This document shows, piece by piece, positions 1-8,655 of a DNA stretch of 64,000 nt. The stretch is from Actinomyces bovis (GTDB lineage Bacteria; Actinomycetota; Actinomycetes; Actinomycetales; Actinomycetaceae). The stretch lies in NCBI RefSeq assembly GCF_900444995.1, contig NZ_UAPQ01000007.1, positions 62,001-126,000 of the forward strand. The letters run 5' to 3'. The notes below the pieces were generated by a model that was not told the DNA's origin, did no database searches, and was given only the letters and a program-made list of their open reading frames with translations. Made by a program: the position numbers and the translations under genes. Numbering within the stretch: position 1 is the stretch's first letter; the number at the start of each line of letters is the position of its first letter.

Positions 1-908
1 TTGTACTCCTCCGCGGGGAGGGTGGCGCGGAAGACCAGTCGGTAGCCGGTGGGGGCGCCCTCGGGGCTGTGGCCGGGAAGTTCCTGCACTTCTTGTTCAG
101 GGGTGCGCAGGGAGATGCCGCCGCGGCTGACCTCCTGGGCCTGCCGGAGCCTGCCGACCGCCGCCAACAGGGTGGGCAGGTCTGTGGGAGCTTCAGGGGG
201 CAGCGGGGCGAGGCCGTCGATGGCGTCCTGGACCTGCTGGTAGTGCAGGCGGGCGCGGGAACGGACCAAGGCGCGCTCCACGTGAGCGGCTAGGACAGTG
301 CCTGCGGCGTCGAGGTCTATGGTCCACAGGCAGGCAGGGGTGTCCTGGTCCGGGAGGAGGGAGGCGACGGCGTGAGAGAGGGCCTCGGGGTGTAGGGCGG
401 TGGGGCGGTCGGGGATGTAGATAGTTTCACCACGGCTGTGGAGCTCGGTGTCTAGGGCGCCGCCGGGCTGCACGAAGGTGCCTAGGGAGGCGATGGCGTA
501 GCTGACGCGGTAGACCGTGCCGGTGGGCAGGGGGCGAGCGCCGGTGTGGCCGGGCACCGTGGAGGCTGCGGGGGCGCTGGCGGAGGCTGCGGAGCCAGGT
601 TCGCCGGGAGTGCCAGGAGCGCCTGAGAACCCGGAGGTGCCGGGGCTTTCTATCAGCAGGGCCTGGTCCAGGTCTTTGGAGCCTGGTGGGTCGATGGTGA
701 CCAGTTGCAGGTCGCGAGCGTCGCGGGCGCCGCTTTGTAGGAAGCGAACGACGCCGTCGGCCTGCCAGTCGCGGGCGGCCTGCTCAGCCTCAACCTGGGC
801 GGCGGCGGAGAAAGCGCTGGGGATTTCAAAGCGCTGGCGCAAGGAGTCCAGGGCAGCGGAGACCTCAGCGGGCGGGGCCGTGAATCGGGAGATGCGCGAA
901 CGGGTCAT
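1..908 (-). CDS. RNB-domain (RNase II family) ribonuclease, partial
   Basis: The gene reads from an ATG at 908 leftwards with no stop and runs off the window edge, so only about 302 N-terminal residues are visible. Around residues 75-90 it has the RNB-type metal-binding signature IDPPGSKDLDQAL, in the form common in actinobacterial RNB proteins, where the last acidic residue of the classical DxDD motif is Q. The product should be a 3'-5' exoribonuclease that degrades RNA in the cytoplasm. A Ser/Gly/Pro-rich insert follows the motif (about residues 95-125). The gene lies downstream of a sterol-carrier-family gene in the same direction, separated by a hairpin. The start has only a weak GGTAGG-like ribosome site. 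Family call is good; the exact subfamily cannot be decided from a fragment. Confidence 0.8.
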   Translation of the reverse strand, partial: MTRSRISRFTAPPAEVSAALDSLRQRFEIPSAFSAAAQVEAEQAARDWQADGVVRFLQSGARDARDLQLVTIDPPGSKDLDQALLIESPGTSGFSGAPGTPGEPGSAASASAPAASTVPGHTGARPLPTGTVYRVSYAIASLGTFVQPGGALDTELHSRGETIYIPDRPTALHPEALSHAVASLLPDQDTPACLWTIDLDAAGTVLAAHVERALVRSRARLHYQQVQDAIDGLAPLPPEAPTDLPTLLAAVGRLRQAQEVSRGGISLRTPEQEVQELPGHSPEGAPTGYRLVFRATLPAEEY

Positions 909-944
909 GCGCTGAACCTACCCAGTCTCCCCACCGCTAATGCT

Positions 945-992
945 GCATTTTCGCGCGAGGGTGACGGTGGTGCCGCGTCACCCGTGCGGAAA
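945..992. repeat. Palindromic intergenic element (hairpin), copy A
   Basis: GGGTGACG at 959-966 pairs with CGTCACCC at 976-983, and the flanks (TTTCGCGC and GTGCGGAAA) extend the stem imperfectly. It lies between the stop of the sterol-carrier gene and the start of the ribonuclease gene and could act as a terminator. The right arm (CGTCACCC followed by GTGCGGAAATG) recurs in the element at 28715-28781. Confidence 0.6.
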
Positions 993-1027
993 TGTCACTT
1001 TGGCTGCCTATGGAGGCGCAGCCTCAC

Positions 1028-1492
1028 TTAGGCGGGTAGCAGCGGCAGGTAGGCAGACAGGTCGCAGCGCTCCCCGGAGGCCTCTAATGCCCCGGAGTCT
1101 CGGGCTTCGGCCCAGGTGAGGCGGCCGGTAGCCAGGGCTAGCCAGGTTTCGGCGTCGGTTTCCACCACCGACGGCGGGGTGCCGCGCCGGTGCACGGTCC
1201 CGGAAACCGCCTGGGTGACGCCGTAGGGAGGTACGCGCACCTCCACGCTGCGGCCGGGCGCGCAGGCGGCAAGCTCTTCCAGGGTGAAGCGGACGGCGGT
1301 GGCGATGGTGGCTCGGTTTGGGGCTGCAGCCGGGGCGGGCGTGGGGCCGACGGCGTCGTCGCCTGAGGTCAGGGCAGGGGTGGTGGCGGGGTTGGCGCCG
1401 GAGCCGGGGGCGGCGCCAGAGTTCGTAGCGGCGGCCCAGGCGCGCACGGCCTGCGCCCCCTCAGCAAGATCAATACGACGTCGTGCGGCCAT
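1028..1492 (-). CDS. Sterol carrier family protein
   Basis: A 154-residue protein starting MAARRRIDLAEG, the typical opening of the small actinobacterial sterol-carrier-like (SCP2-like) family. The middle (about residues 20-60) is an Ala/Pro/Gly-rich low-complexity stretch. The conserved part (about 65-150) includes VEVRVPPYGVTQ and the ETDAETWLALATGRLTW segment, where SCP2 folds carry the conserved W-L-x-L-x-G pattern. No signal peptide or membrane segment is seen. The biochemical role of this family in actinobacteria is not established; lipid binding is inferred from the fold. AAGG upstream of the ATG at 1492 supports the start. Confidence 0.75.
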   Translation of the reverse strand: MAARRRIDLAEGAQAVRAWAAATNSGAAPGSGANPATTPALTSGDDAVGPTPAPAAAPNRATIATAVRFTLEELAACAPGRSVEVRVPPYGVTQAVSGTVHRRGTPPSVVETDAETWLALATGRLTWAEARDSGALEASGERCDLSAYLPLLPA

Positions 1493-1538
1493 AGCTGGAC
1501 CTTAGCCGAGCAGTGAACCGGCCTAAAACCGACGACTT

Positions 1539-1593
1539 CGCCCGTTTGTGACGAGAACGCCTGCACTGCGGGCGTTTAGGTCACAAACGGGCG
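1539..1593 (-). terminator. Nested hairpin after gdhA, member of a dispersed repeat
   Basis: CGCCCGTTTGTGAC (1539-1552) and GTCACAAACGGGCG (1580-1593) form a perfect 14-bp stem, with a second hairpin inside (AACGCC / GGCGTT). It lies just downstream of the gdhA stop and can serve as its terminator. The same core recurs at 50258-50302 and 59787-59825. Confidence 0.7.
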
Positions 1594-1623
1594 TTTTGGC
1601 GGGGCTGAGCCCTGATTTAAACC

Positions 1624-3271
<1,648 letters not shown>

Positions 3272-3784
3272 ATGCCCATCCCTGAGGACCCTGAGTCATT
3301 CAAGCCCCTGGACCTTAGCGCCCTGCATTCCCTGTCCCCGAACTACGACCGCAGCCGTGACCAAACCGTCTACCGCCCTGCTCGTTCAAATCCCCACCTG
3401 GTGACCGCAGCCAAGTGCTGGGCCTTTGCCACTGCGCTCTCGATTTTCGCCCGCCTGACGGCGGCAGGCGTACTCCTGCGTGACAACGTGAGCTGGTTCG
3501 AGCTCATACACAAGGCAGTGGCGAATCTCAGCTACCTGCCGATCTTGGTCTTGCTCCTAAGTGGGCTGCTGGTCAGTTTCGCCGCATCCCGACCTTCAGC
3601 AGGCCAGCGCCGGCGCTACCTGGGCATTGTTCTGGCTGGTGTCTACATGGCGCAGGCCCTCTCGAACCTGCAACTGCTCGGCGGTCTCACCCAGACCGCG
3701 ATCTGGCTGTACATCAGTGAAGCGGTCTCCTTGGCCTTAATCACGTCCGCGCTCGTCGCCTCGGTGAACTCGCTGCCTGACTGA
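3272..3784 (+). CDS. Small integral membrane protein, unknown function
   Basis: A 170-residue protein with about 45 hydrophilic N-terminal residues followed by four likely membrane helices (roughly residues 45-67, 82-104, 115-135 and 140-165). No enzymatic motif was recognised. It starts at the ATG at 3272; the upstream region carries a relic of the next gene's 5' end. That suggests a local duplication or insertion placed this gene between two copies of that sequence. The role is unknown; it may be functionally linked to the membrane protein that follows in the same direction. Confidence 0.6.
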   Translation: MPIPEDPESFKPLDLSALHSLSPNYDRSRDQTVYRPARSNPHLVTAAKCWAFATALSIFARLTAAGVLLRDNVSWFELIHKAVANLSYLPILVLLLSGLLVSFAASRPSAGQRRRYLGIVLAGVYMAQALSNLQLLGGLTQTAIWLYISEAVSLALITSALVASVNSLPD

Positions 3785-4010
3785 GCAGCTAAGCCCAGGC
3801 GCCGCACGGCAGGCGAATCAGCCCAGGAAACGCGAATGGGCAGGCGGGCCTCCCTTGGAATTCGTGCCCGCTCAAGGCCCTCGATATGCAGGAGGGCGCC
3901 CGCGGCGCAGCACTGCAGTGTGCCAGCGCTAGGCACTCTGGAGGCACCGTGAGGTCGGACACGCCGTCAACTTCCTGGGGAGCCGAGGAGACAGAACGGC
4001 TCCGCTTCTG

Positions 4011-4085
4011 AAAAGCTGCCGCCATGACTCAGCCTGCCTCTCGCCGCAAACCCGGCCTGCTGAGCCGCCTTCTAGCGCTGCGCTC
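4011..4085 (+). repeat. Intact partner of the 75-bp direct repeat
   Basis: This segment covers the upstream context and first codons of the membrane gene starting at 4024 and is the intact partner of the decayed copy at 3161-3235. Both begin with AAAAGCTGCC and continue with similar PASRxKP-coding sequence. Confidence 0.7.
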
Positions 4086-4974
4086 CATGCTTTCAGTCCC
4101 GCTGGTGCAGCGCACGGTCCTGGATCCACAGGCACTCCTAAGGGCGAGCGGCGCCGGGCGCATCGGTGACTTGCGGGCCGCTAGCGACGTCGTCGAGCGG
4201 CCACTGCTGGCCGAGTTGGCCGACGCCGACCCCACCACCCTGCTCCAGCCTGACAGCCTTGGCTGGCAGCTGGGCAATGCCCTGGACCACGCGGTAGAGC
4301 AACGCACGCGCCTGTGGCTGGTCCAGTTGCCCAGCGCCGCCCTGGAGCGCCTGCGCCAAGTCCTGGGCGTGGATCTAGTCCATCAGGTGGGCCCTGCCGA
4401 CGCCGAGGGCCGCGTGGTGGCGGGAGTGCACCCAGCTGACGTCGTCGTCGCCCTATCTGACCGGGGTGAAGCCGGGCGCAGCTTCCTACGCCAATGCCTA
4501 GAGGGCACAGACACCATGCGCTGCTCCCGACGCACCTTGGCAGCCATGCGCCGCGCTGAGGTGGCCTTCACTGAACGCACGCTGGTGCGCCGCGCCATGT
4601 CCAACCCGGTGTTCCTGGCCTACGCGGCAGTGTTTATCTACTCCTCGCTGCGGGCCCTGCCGGTGGCTTTTGTACCGGGCTTCACGGGGCATCTGGGGGT
4701 GCTGTGGGCTATCGATGTGCTCACCGCGATCCCCTACACCTGGGGCATCGTGGCGATGTTCTCCGGCCGCCGCCTGCGCATCCGCGCGCTGGGCCTGCTG
4801 ACCACACTTGTGACCTTCACTTCGCCCTATATCTACTTCTGGACGCAGGGCAGGGACTACCCGCATGGGGTGGTGGCGGCCGTGGTGGCCATGATTCTGG
4901 GGGCGGCAGCCTTGGAGGTCCTGCGCTGGTTGCGTGACGTCGTCGTAAGCAAAGGCCTGCGCGAGCACCGTTAA
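4024..4974 (+). CDS. Predicted membrane protein, unknown function
   Basis: A 316-residue protein. The first ~190 residues are soluble and rich in Ala, Leu and Arg. The C-terminal ~120 residues contain about four hydrophobic segments (roughly 195-215, 225-248, 255-275 and 282-302). No known family was recognised. The Arg/Lys-rich N-terminus is not a typical signal peptide. Its 5' end is duplicated upstream at 3161-3235. Confidence 0.6.
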   Translation: MTQPASRRKPGLLSRLLALRSMLSVPLVQRTVLDPQALLRASGAGRIGDLRAASDVVERPLLAELADADPTTLLQPDSLGWQLGNALDHAVEQRTRLWLVQLPSAALERLRQVLGVDLVHQVGPADAEGRVVAGVHPADVVVALSDRGEAGRSFLRQCLEGTDTMRCSRRTLAAMRRAEVAFTERTLVRRAMSNPVFLAYAAVFIYSSLRALPVAFVPGFTGHLGVLWAIDVLTAIPYTWGIVAMFSGRRLRIRALGLLTTLVTFTSPYIYFWTQGRDYPHGVVAAVVAMILGAAALEVLRWLRDVVVSKGLREHR

Positions 4975-5037
4975 CGGACGCGCCCTAGGCAGCCCTGAAT
5001 CGCTGGGCGGGCCCCGGTCCTCCGCGCAGCGCTGAAC

Positions 5038-5880
5038 TCAGCTGTCCAGTGCGCCCTCGACCTCGTCGGGACGCCCCTGGAGGGTGCGCAGCACGCCAAT
5101 CACCAGGAACCAGCCCCCACAGACCACCGACAGCAACATGGCGGGCAGGGGCCGACTCGGGTAGACGACCACCAGCCAGATGGTGCCTACCATCCAGGCG
5201 AGCACCAGTGCGATCAGCAAGGAGCGCCGCTTCACCACACGCATGGGGTGGGCGTAGTGGGTGGGTACCAGGGTCAAAATGGCCAGCGCCACCAAGCAGA
5301 CGACGTTGAAAAGGGCGGGAGTGTGCAGCACCCACATCATCACGGCCACCACATTCCAAGCAGCGGGGAAGCCCACAAAGTAGTTGTCGGCAGACTTCTC
5401 CCCCTCGTTCGCGTAGCAGAATAGGGAGGAGATCAGTGCCACTAGCACCAGCACTCCGGCCAGGGATTTTGGACCGAGCGGCAGGTGCAGGTACATGAAG
5501 ACGCCGGGGATGAAGGTCCAGGTCAGGTAGTCGATGATGATGTCGGTAACCGAGCCGTCAAACCACGGCACCGCCTCTTTGATGCGCACGCGCCGGGCCA
5601 GGGTGCCGTCCACGCCGTCGACCACCAGTGCCACCACCAGCCACAGCCACATCAGCTTCAGGGAGCCCTCGTACAAGGCGAGCAGCGCCAGGCTGGCCCA
5701 TACGATCCCGGACATGGTGAAGGCGTGCACGGCCCAACCAGCTAGGACCTGATTGCGCTTGGGTGGCGTAGTCCCGGACCCACCCGGCAGAGCAGGGCTG
5801 CCAGTAGGGGCGACGGCGGGCTGGGGAGGAGGGGCGGTGGCCACAATGAACCTTCGTTTGGGGAGGACGGTCTGCTGCAT
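5038..5880 (-). CDS. pcs: Phosphatidylcholine synthase-like CDP-alcohol phosphotransferase
   Basis: A 280-residue membrane enzyme with a ~40-residue Pro-rich N-terminus and about seven to eight hydrophobic segments. It carries the CDP-alcohol phosphotransferase motif D88-xx-DG-xx-AR, then G109-xxx-D113-xxx-D117. The spacer between AR and G is 12 residues, as in bacterial phosphatidylcholine synthases, rather than the usual 8; the KEAVPWFDG and DYLTWTF context also fits that group. Such enzymes join CDP-diacylglycerol and free choline to make phosphatidylcholine and release CMP. If correct, the organism uses host choline for its membrane lipid. A different head-group alcohol cannot be excluded. 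Confidence 0.75.
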   Translation of the reverse strand: MQQTVLPKRRFIVATAPPPQPAVAPTGSPALPGGSGTTPPKRNQVLAGWAVHAFTMSGIVWASLALLALYEGSLKLMWLWLVVALVVDGVDGTLARRVRIKEAVPWFDGSVTDIIIDYLTWTFIPGVFMYLHLPLGPKSLAGVLVLVALISSLFCYANEGEKSADNYFVGFPAAWNVVAVMMWVLHTPALFNVVCLVALAILTLVPTHYAHPMRVVKRRSLLIALVLAWMVGTIWLVVVYPSRPLPAMLLSVVCGGWFLVIGVLRTLQGRPDEVEGALDS

Positions 5881-5965
5881 CCTATGGCAGGTTCACCGCT
5901 AGTCCACCTCCCACAAGTCCCACTCAGGCAGTGTGGGATGTGGCGCAGTTTCACGTCAAAGCAGT

Positions 5966-6009
5966 AACGCAGGGGCGCCGGGCAGCTAATTCAAGCCACC
6001 CAGCGCCCC
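5966..6009. repeat. 44-bp direct repeat, left boundary of the toxin-immunity island
   Basis: Identical to 10912-10955 except for one base (C here, T there). It contains an inverted repeat GGGGCGC / GCGCCCC, so it can fold as a hairpin. The pair brackets the island exactly and has the arrangement of attL/attR-type repeats. No integrase gene lies between them. Confidence 0.7.
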
Positions 6010-6133
6010 AGCTGTGCTTTGCGGGTGTTGGTGTGGGTTGGCTGGTAGTGTGCAGTCAGTGGTTACTGGGCTGGTTGTGTGTCTGGTGGTTGCTGGGTTT
6101 GGTTGTTCTGGGTGAGTTTTTGGGAGGCGTGCG

Positions 6134-6943
6134 ATGAGTCGCGATAGTGTTCCGTTGATCCCTGATCCTTGGGACATCATCCCGGTGCCTGAGCCGCAGA
6201 GTTTGGCTGAGATGGATGCTGAGACTGACAGGCTGATCGACCGGGACCTGTTTGACCCTGAAGGGGCGAATTTGCGGCCTATGGGGGTGGGGGAGGCGGT
6301 TAGTGGTGAGCATATTGAGCGGTTTGCTCCGGTGTTGCCGCGCTCGATTATTCACACTTGGCAGCGCTTTGGGTTTGAGGGTTTTAGCGGTGGGGCATTT
6401 TGGATCACTGATCCTTTGAAGTGGGCTCCGGTGGTCCAGGACTGGTTAGATCCGGTCATGGAGCGTTTGCCGTTCACAGACACTTGGCATTGCCTGGCCC
6501 GCAACGCTATGGGCACCATGTTCCTATGGGGAGAAAACAGTGGCCACAGCTTGGAGATCGACCCTGTCTACCATGAGGTGATTGTTGACCAACTCGCGCG
6601 ACGCACCTTCGCTGACCCTGGGCGTCGCGAGCAGCAAGGACGTGTTACCTTCATAAGTCCGGCAGACTCCTACCTGACCAGCGCTTTGGATGCGGATAGT
6701 CGCCCACTTATGCCTCAGGCTTTGGAGCGTTTAGGGCCTTTGGGGGTTGATGAGGTTTATGGTTTTGTTCTGCCTGTGGTGTTGGGTGGGTCTTTGAGTG
6801 TAGACAATCTGCGTATCGTGAATGCTTTTACCTATCTGAGTCTGCAAGCTCAGCAAGACGAGATCGCTATCAGTGACCCTGTTGGAGGTGCTTGGGAGCA
6901 AATCGCCCCTATTATCGGTGCTGAGCCCACTACCGGCCCATGA
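6134..6943 (+). CDS. GAD-like/DUF1851 immunity protein (Tdi1 type), copy 1
   Basis: A 269-residue cytosolic protein. An N-terminal GAD-like segment (about 55-105) includes LPRSIIHTWQRFGFEGFSGG and the ITDPLKWAPVV stretch, followed by a DUF1851/Tdi1 C-terminal-type domain (about 125-255) with LWGEN and LEIDPVYHEV. Proteins of this build neutralise Ntox15/Tde1-type DNase toxins. The ATG at 6134 follows a clear GGGAGG ribosome site, and the stop overlaps the toxin start (ATGA), so the two genes are translationally coupled. Compared with copy 2 it is nearly identical except for a patch at about residues 157-195. Codon use is more AT-leaning than in neighbouring housekeeping genes, suggesting acquisition. 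Confidence 0.8.
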   Translation: MSRDSVPLIPDPWDIIPVPEPQSLAEMDAETDRLIDRDLFDPEGANLRPMGVGEAVSGEHIERFAPVLPRSIIHTWQRFGFEGFSGGAFWITDPLKWAPVVQDWLDPVMERLPFTDTWHCLARNAMGTMFLWGENSGHSLEIDPVYHEVIVDQLARRTFADPGRREQQGRVTFISPADSYLTSALDADSRPLMPQALERLGPLGVDEVYGFVLPVVLGGSLSVDNLRIVNAFTYLSLQAQQDEIAISDPVGGAWEQIAPIIGAEPTTGP

Positions 6944-7349
6944 ACCCAAATCCGGTGTCCCTGCCCGAGGACTACGGTTTTACTCACAGTATCAGGGGTG
7001 AAGACCCCGGGGCGGTCGCCAAACAGTACACCGCAGCTCAAACACTAACTGGGCTCACCCAGGTGGTGCGCAGCGTGTACTTCAACGGTCACTCAGCGCA
7101 GCTGCAAACCATGGGTCAGGAGTTTGAGTTCCAGCTCGATGGTCAATACAGCGTCTTAGCCCAGATACCGGCGGACAAGTACGTCCAAGCCCGTGAAGTG
7201 TTCAAACACCAAGGCAGGCAAGGCGCTGCTGCCACCCAACGAGCCCGCACTAAACTCGAGAACAGACTCACCGACTACCGCGTGGATCTTGAGGACAAGC
7301 CTTCAGAGGCTGAGGCTAGGCGGTGGGCGCGTGAGGTTATGAAGCAAGT
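6940..7349 (+). pseudogene. Ntox15-type toxin, 5' remnant truncated by IS3
   Basis: The first ~137 codons match the toxin at 9557 almost exactly. The reading frame then enters the insertion element and ends after about ten foreign residues at 7383. The break falls three codons before the catalytic HNPD motif of the intact copy, so this remnant cannot be an active nuclease. A patch near residues 104-117 (KLENRLTDYRVDLE against DLENRLTRYRKKLE) distinguishes it from copy 2. It overlaps the immunity gene by four bases. Confidence 0.85.
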
Positions 7350-7374
7350 TGAAGCGCCCCAGGTTTTGTTCCGC
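7350..7374. repeat. IS3-family inverted repeat, left
   Basis: Twenty-five bases that are the exact reverse complement of 8631-8655. The outer end begins TGAAGCGC. Confidence 0.95.
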
Positions 7375-7379
7375 TTCTT

Positions 7380-8291
7380 TTAGTGGGTGGTCACCGGTGT
7401 TGGTGTCCGGCGTTGATTGTAGGTGTGGATGACCTCTTCGGGCGTCTGGTAGCCCAGTGCCTGATGGAGGCGAGCGGTGTTCCACCAGTGCACCCACGAC
7501 AAGGTCGCAAATTCCACCTCGGCCAGGGATTCCCACTGCCCGGTGTAGATGAGCTCGGTCTTGTACAAGCCGTTGACGGTCTCGGCGAGCGCATTGTCGT
7601 AGGAATCCCCCACGGTCCCCGTCGACGCCTTGATCCCCAGGCCCGTGAGCGTGTCGTTGTAGACAATCGAGACGTACTGGGAGCCGTGGTCACTGTGATG
7701 CACGAGCCCTTCCAGGTTGCCCCGAGCCTGCGCGATCGCTTGATCGAGAGCTTCGAGCGGTAACGCTTCGGTCTTCATGGACGAGCGTGTCGACCAGCCG
7801 ACGATCTTGCGGGAGAACACGTCGGTGACGAAGGCCGTGTACACGAACCCGACCTTCGTTCGAACGTAGGTCATGTCGGCGACCCACAGTTGGTTGGGCC
7901 GATCAGCCGTGAACTGGCGTTCGACCAGATCTGGGCGCGTGTCTGCCTGCCTGCCCTTGCGGGTGGTGATGGGGGTCCGGCCTCTGCGAACACCACAAAT
8001 CCCCGCCGTCCGCATGAGCCGGGCGACCTGCTCGCGTCCGACACTCCAACCGGAGCGTTTGAGGGCATGCCACATCTTGCGCACCCCATACACCCTGTAG
8101 TTCGCCTCGAAAATCGTGGCGATCTCCCCGATGAGGACGGCATCATTGAGCGAGCGTACCGACGGGGGCCGAGTTTTCGCCGCCCGGTAGCCCCGCGAGG
8201 ACACGAACCCGCCGGCGCGTTCACGGTTCAACGTCTGACAGATGAACTCGACAGAAAAACGATCACGATAAGCGTCGATGAAGGCGATCAT
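7380..8291 (-). CDS. IS3-family transposase OrfB (DDE integrase domain)
   Basis: A 303-residue rve-type integrase. Residues D139 (WVADMTYV), D201 (HHSDHGSQY) and E237 (NALAETVNGLYK) form the catalytic triad with D-61-D-35-E spacing. An HTH_21-like region (about 50-105) precedes the core. Its ATG overlaps the orfA stop (ATGA). In IS3 elements the active transposase is normally an OrfAB fusion made by -1 frameshifting; the orfB frame is open from the slippery site, so this is possible here. Confidence 0.95.
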   Translation of the reverse strand: MIAFIDAYRDRFSVEFICQTLNRERAGGFVSSRGYRAAKTRPPSVRSLNDAVLIGEIATIFEANYRVYGVRKMWHALKRSGWSVGREQVARLMRTAGICGVRRGRTPITTRKGRQADTRPDLVERQFTADRPNQLWVADMTYVRTKVGFVYTAFVTDVFSRKIVGWSTRSSMKTEALPLEALDQAIAQARGNLEGLVHHSDHGSQYVSIVYNDTLTGLGIKASTGTVGDSYDNALAETVNGLYKTELIYTGQWESLAEVEFATLSWVHWWNTARLHQALGYQTPEEVIHTYNQRRTPTPVTTH

Positions 8292-8608
8292 TTCCGACGT
8301 TGGGGGTCGAGTTCCGATGCGAAAAAAGCCGACGCCAACTTCAAGATCTCATTCGTGCGCCGCAGCTGCGCGTTCTCCTTGCGCAGCCGGCGAATCTCTT
8401 CACTCTCCGACGTTGACACTCCCGGGCGCGTTCCAGAATCCACTCGGGATTGGACCACCCAGCGCCGAAGAGATTCCCTCGATGTCCCCAGCTTCATCGC
8501 GGTATCAGCGATCACGCTCGTCTCAGACGCTCCAGGATCATCCCGAAGACGATCCTCCACAAGGCGCACAGCCCGATCCTGAAACTCTCTCGGATAGTTC
8601 CTTGGCAT
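8288..8608 (-). CDS. IS3-family OrfA (helix-turn-helix)
   Basis: A 106-residue protein starting MPRNYPREFQDRAV, with an HTH_Tnp_1 domain (about 1-60, TSRESLRRWVVQ) and a leucine-zipper-like C-terminal stretch (SEEIRRLRKENAQLRRTNEILK) used for multimerisation. It recognises the element ends and regulates transposition. An in-frame extension upstream to 8809 is not needed and would leave the element, so the ATG at 8608 was chosen. Confidence 0.9.
   Translation of the reverse strand: MPRNYPREFQDRAVRLVEDRLRDDPGASETSVIADTAMKLGTSRESLRRWVVQSRVDSGTRPGVSTSESEEIRRLRKENAQLRRTNEILKLASAFFASELDPQRRK
8321..8327 (-). other. -1 ribosomal frameshift slippery heptamer
   Basis: On the coding strand the sequence is T TTT TTC, in phase with the orfA codons TTT TTC (Phe-Phe). 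A -1 slip here joins orfA to orfB without meeting a stop, giving the OrfAB transposase. Confidence 0.75.
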
Positions 8609-8630
8609 GCGAAATCCTCTCACAACAACC

Positions 8631-8655
8631 GCGGAACAAAACCTGGGGCGCTTCA
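8631..8655. repeat. IS3-family inverted repeat, right
   Basis: Exact reverse complement of 7350-7374. The base after it (8656) is the first base of the second duplication unit. Confidence 0.95.

Larger units (their letters stand above)
6027..7349 (+). repeat. Tandem duplication unit 1 (leader, immunity gene, toxin 5' part)
   Basis: About 1.3 kb nearly identical to 8656-9966: a GT-rich leader, the immunity gene and the first 410 bp of the toxin gene. Differences are concentrated in a few short patches. The unit is cut on the right by the IS3-family element. Confidence 0.9.
7350..8655 (-). mobile_element. Complete IS3-family insertion sequence (1306 bp)
   Basis: Bounded by perfect 25-bp inverted repeats at 7350-7374 and 8631-8655, starting TGAAGCGCCCC and ending in the complementary sequence, as is usual for IS3 elements. 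It contains orfA and orfB with a frameshift signal and an intact DDE catalytic triad, so it looks capable of transposition. The 3-bp flanks differ (AGT on the left, GTT on the right), so there is no target duplication, and the element sits exactly at the junction between the two duplicated toxin-immunity units. Confidence 0.95.

Noticed and set aside
517-915. A plus-strand open frame of 132 codons near the left edge
   Set aside because: The minus strand encodes the RNB motif IDPPGSKDLDQAL over the same region, so this frame is a shadow.
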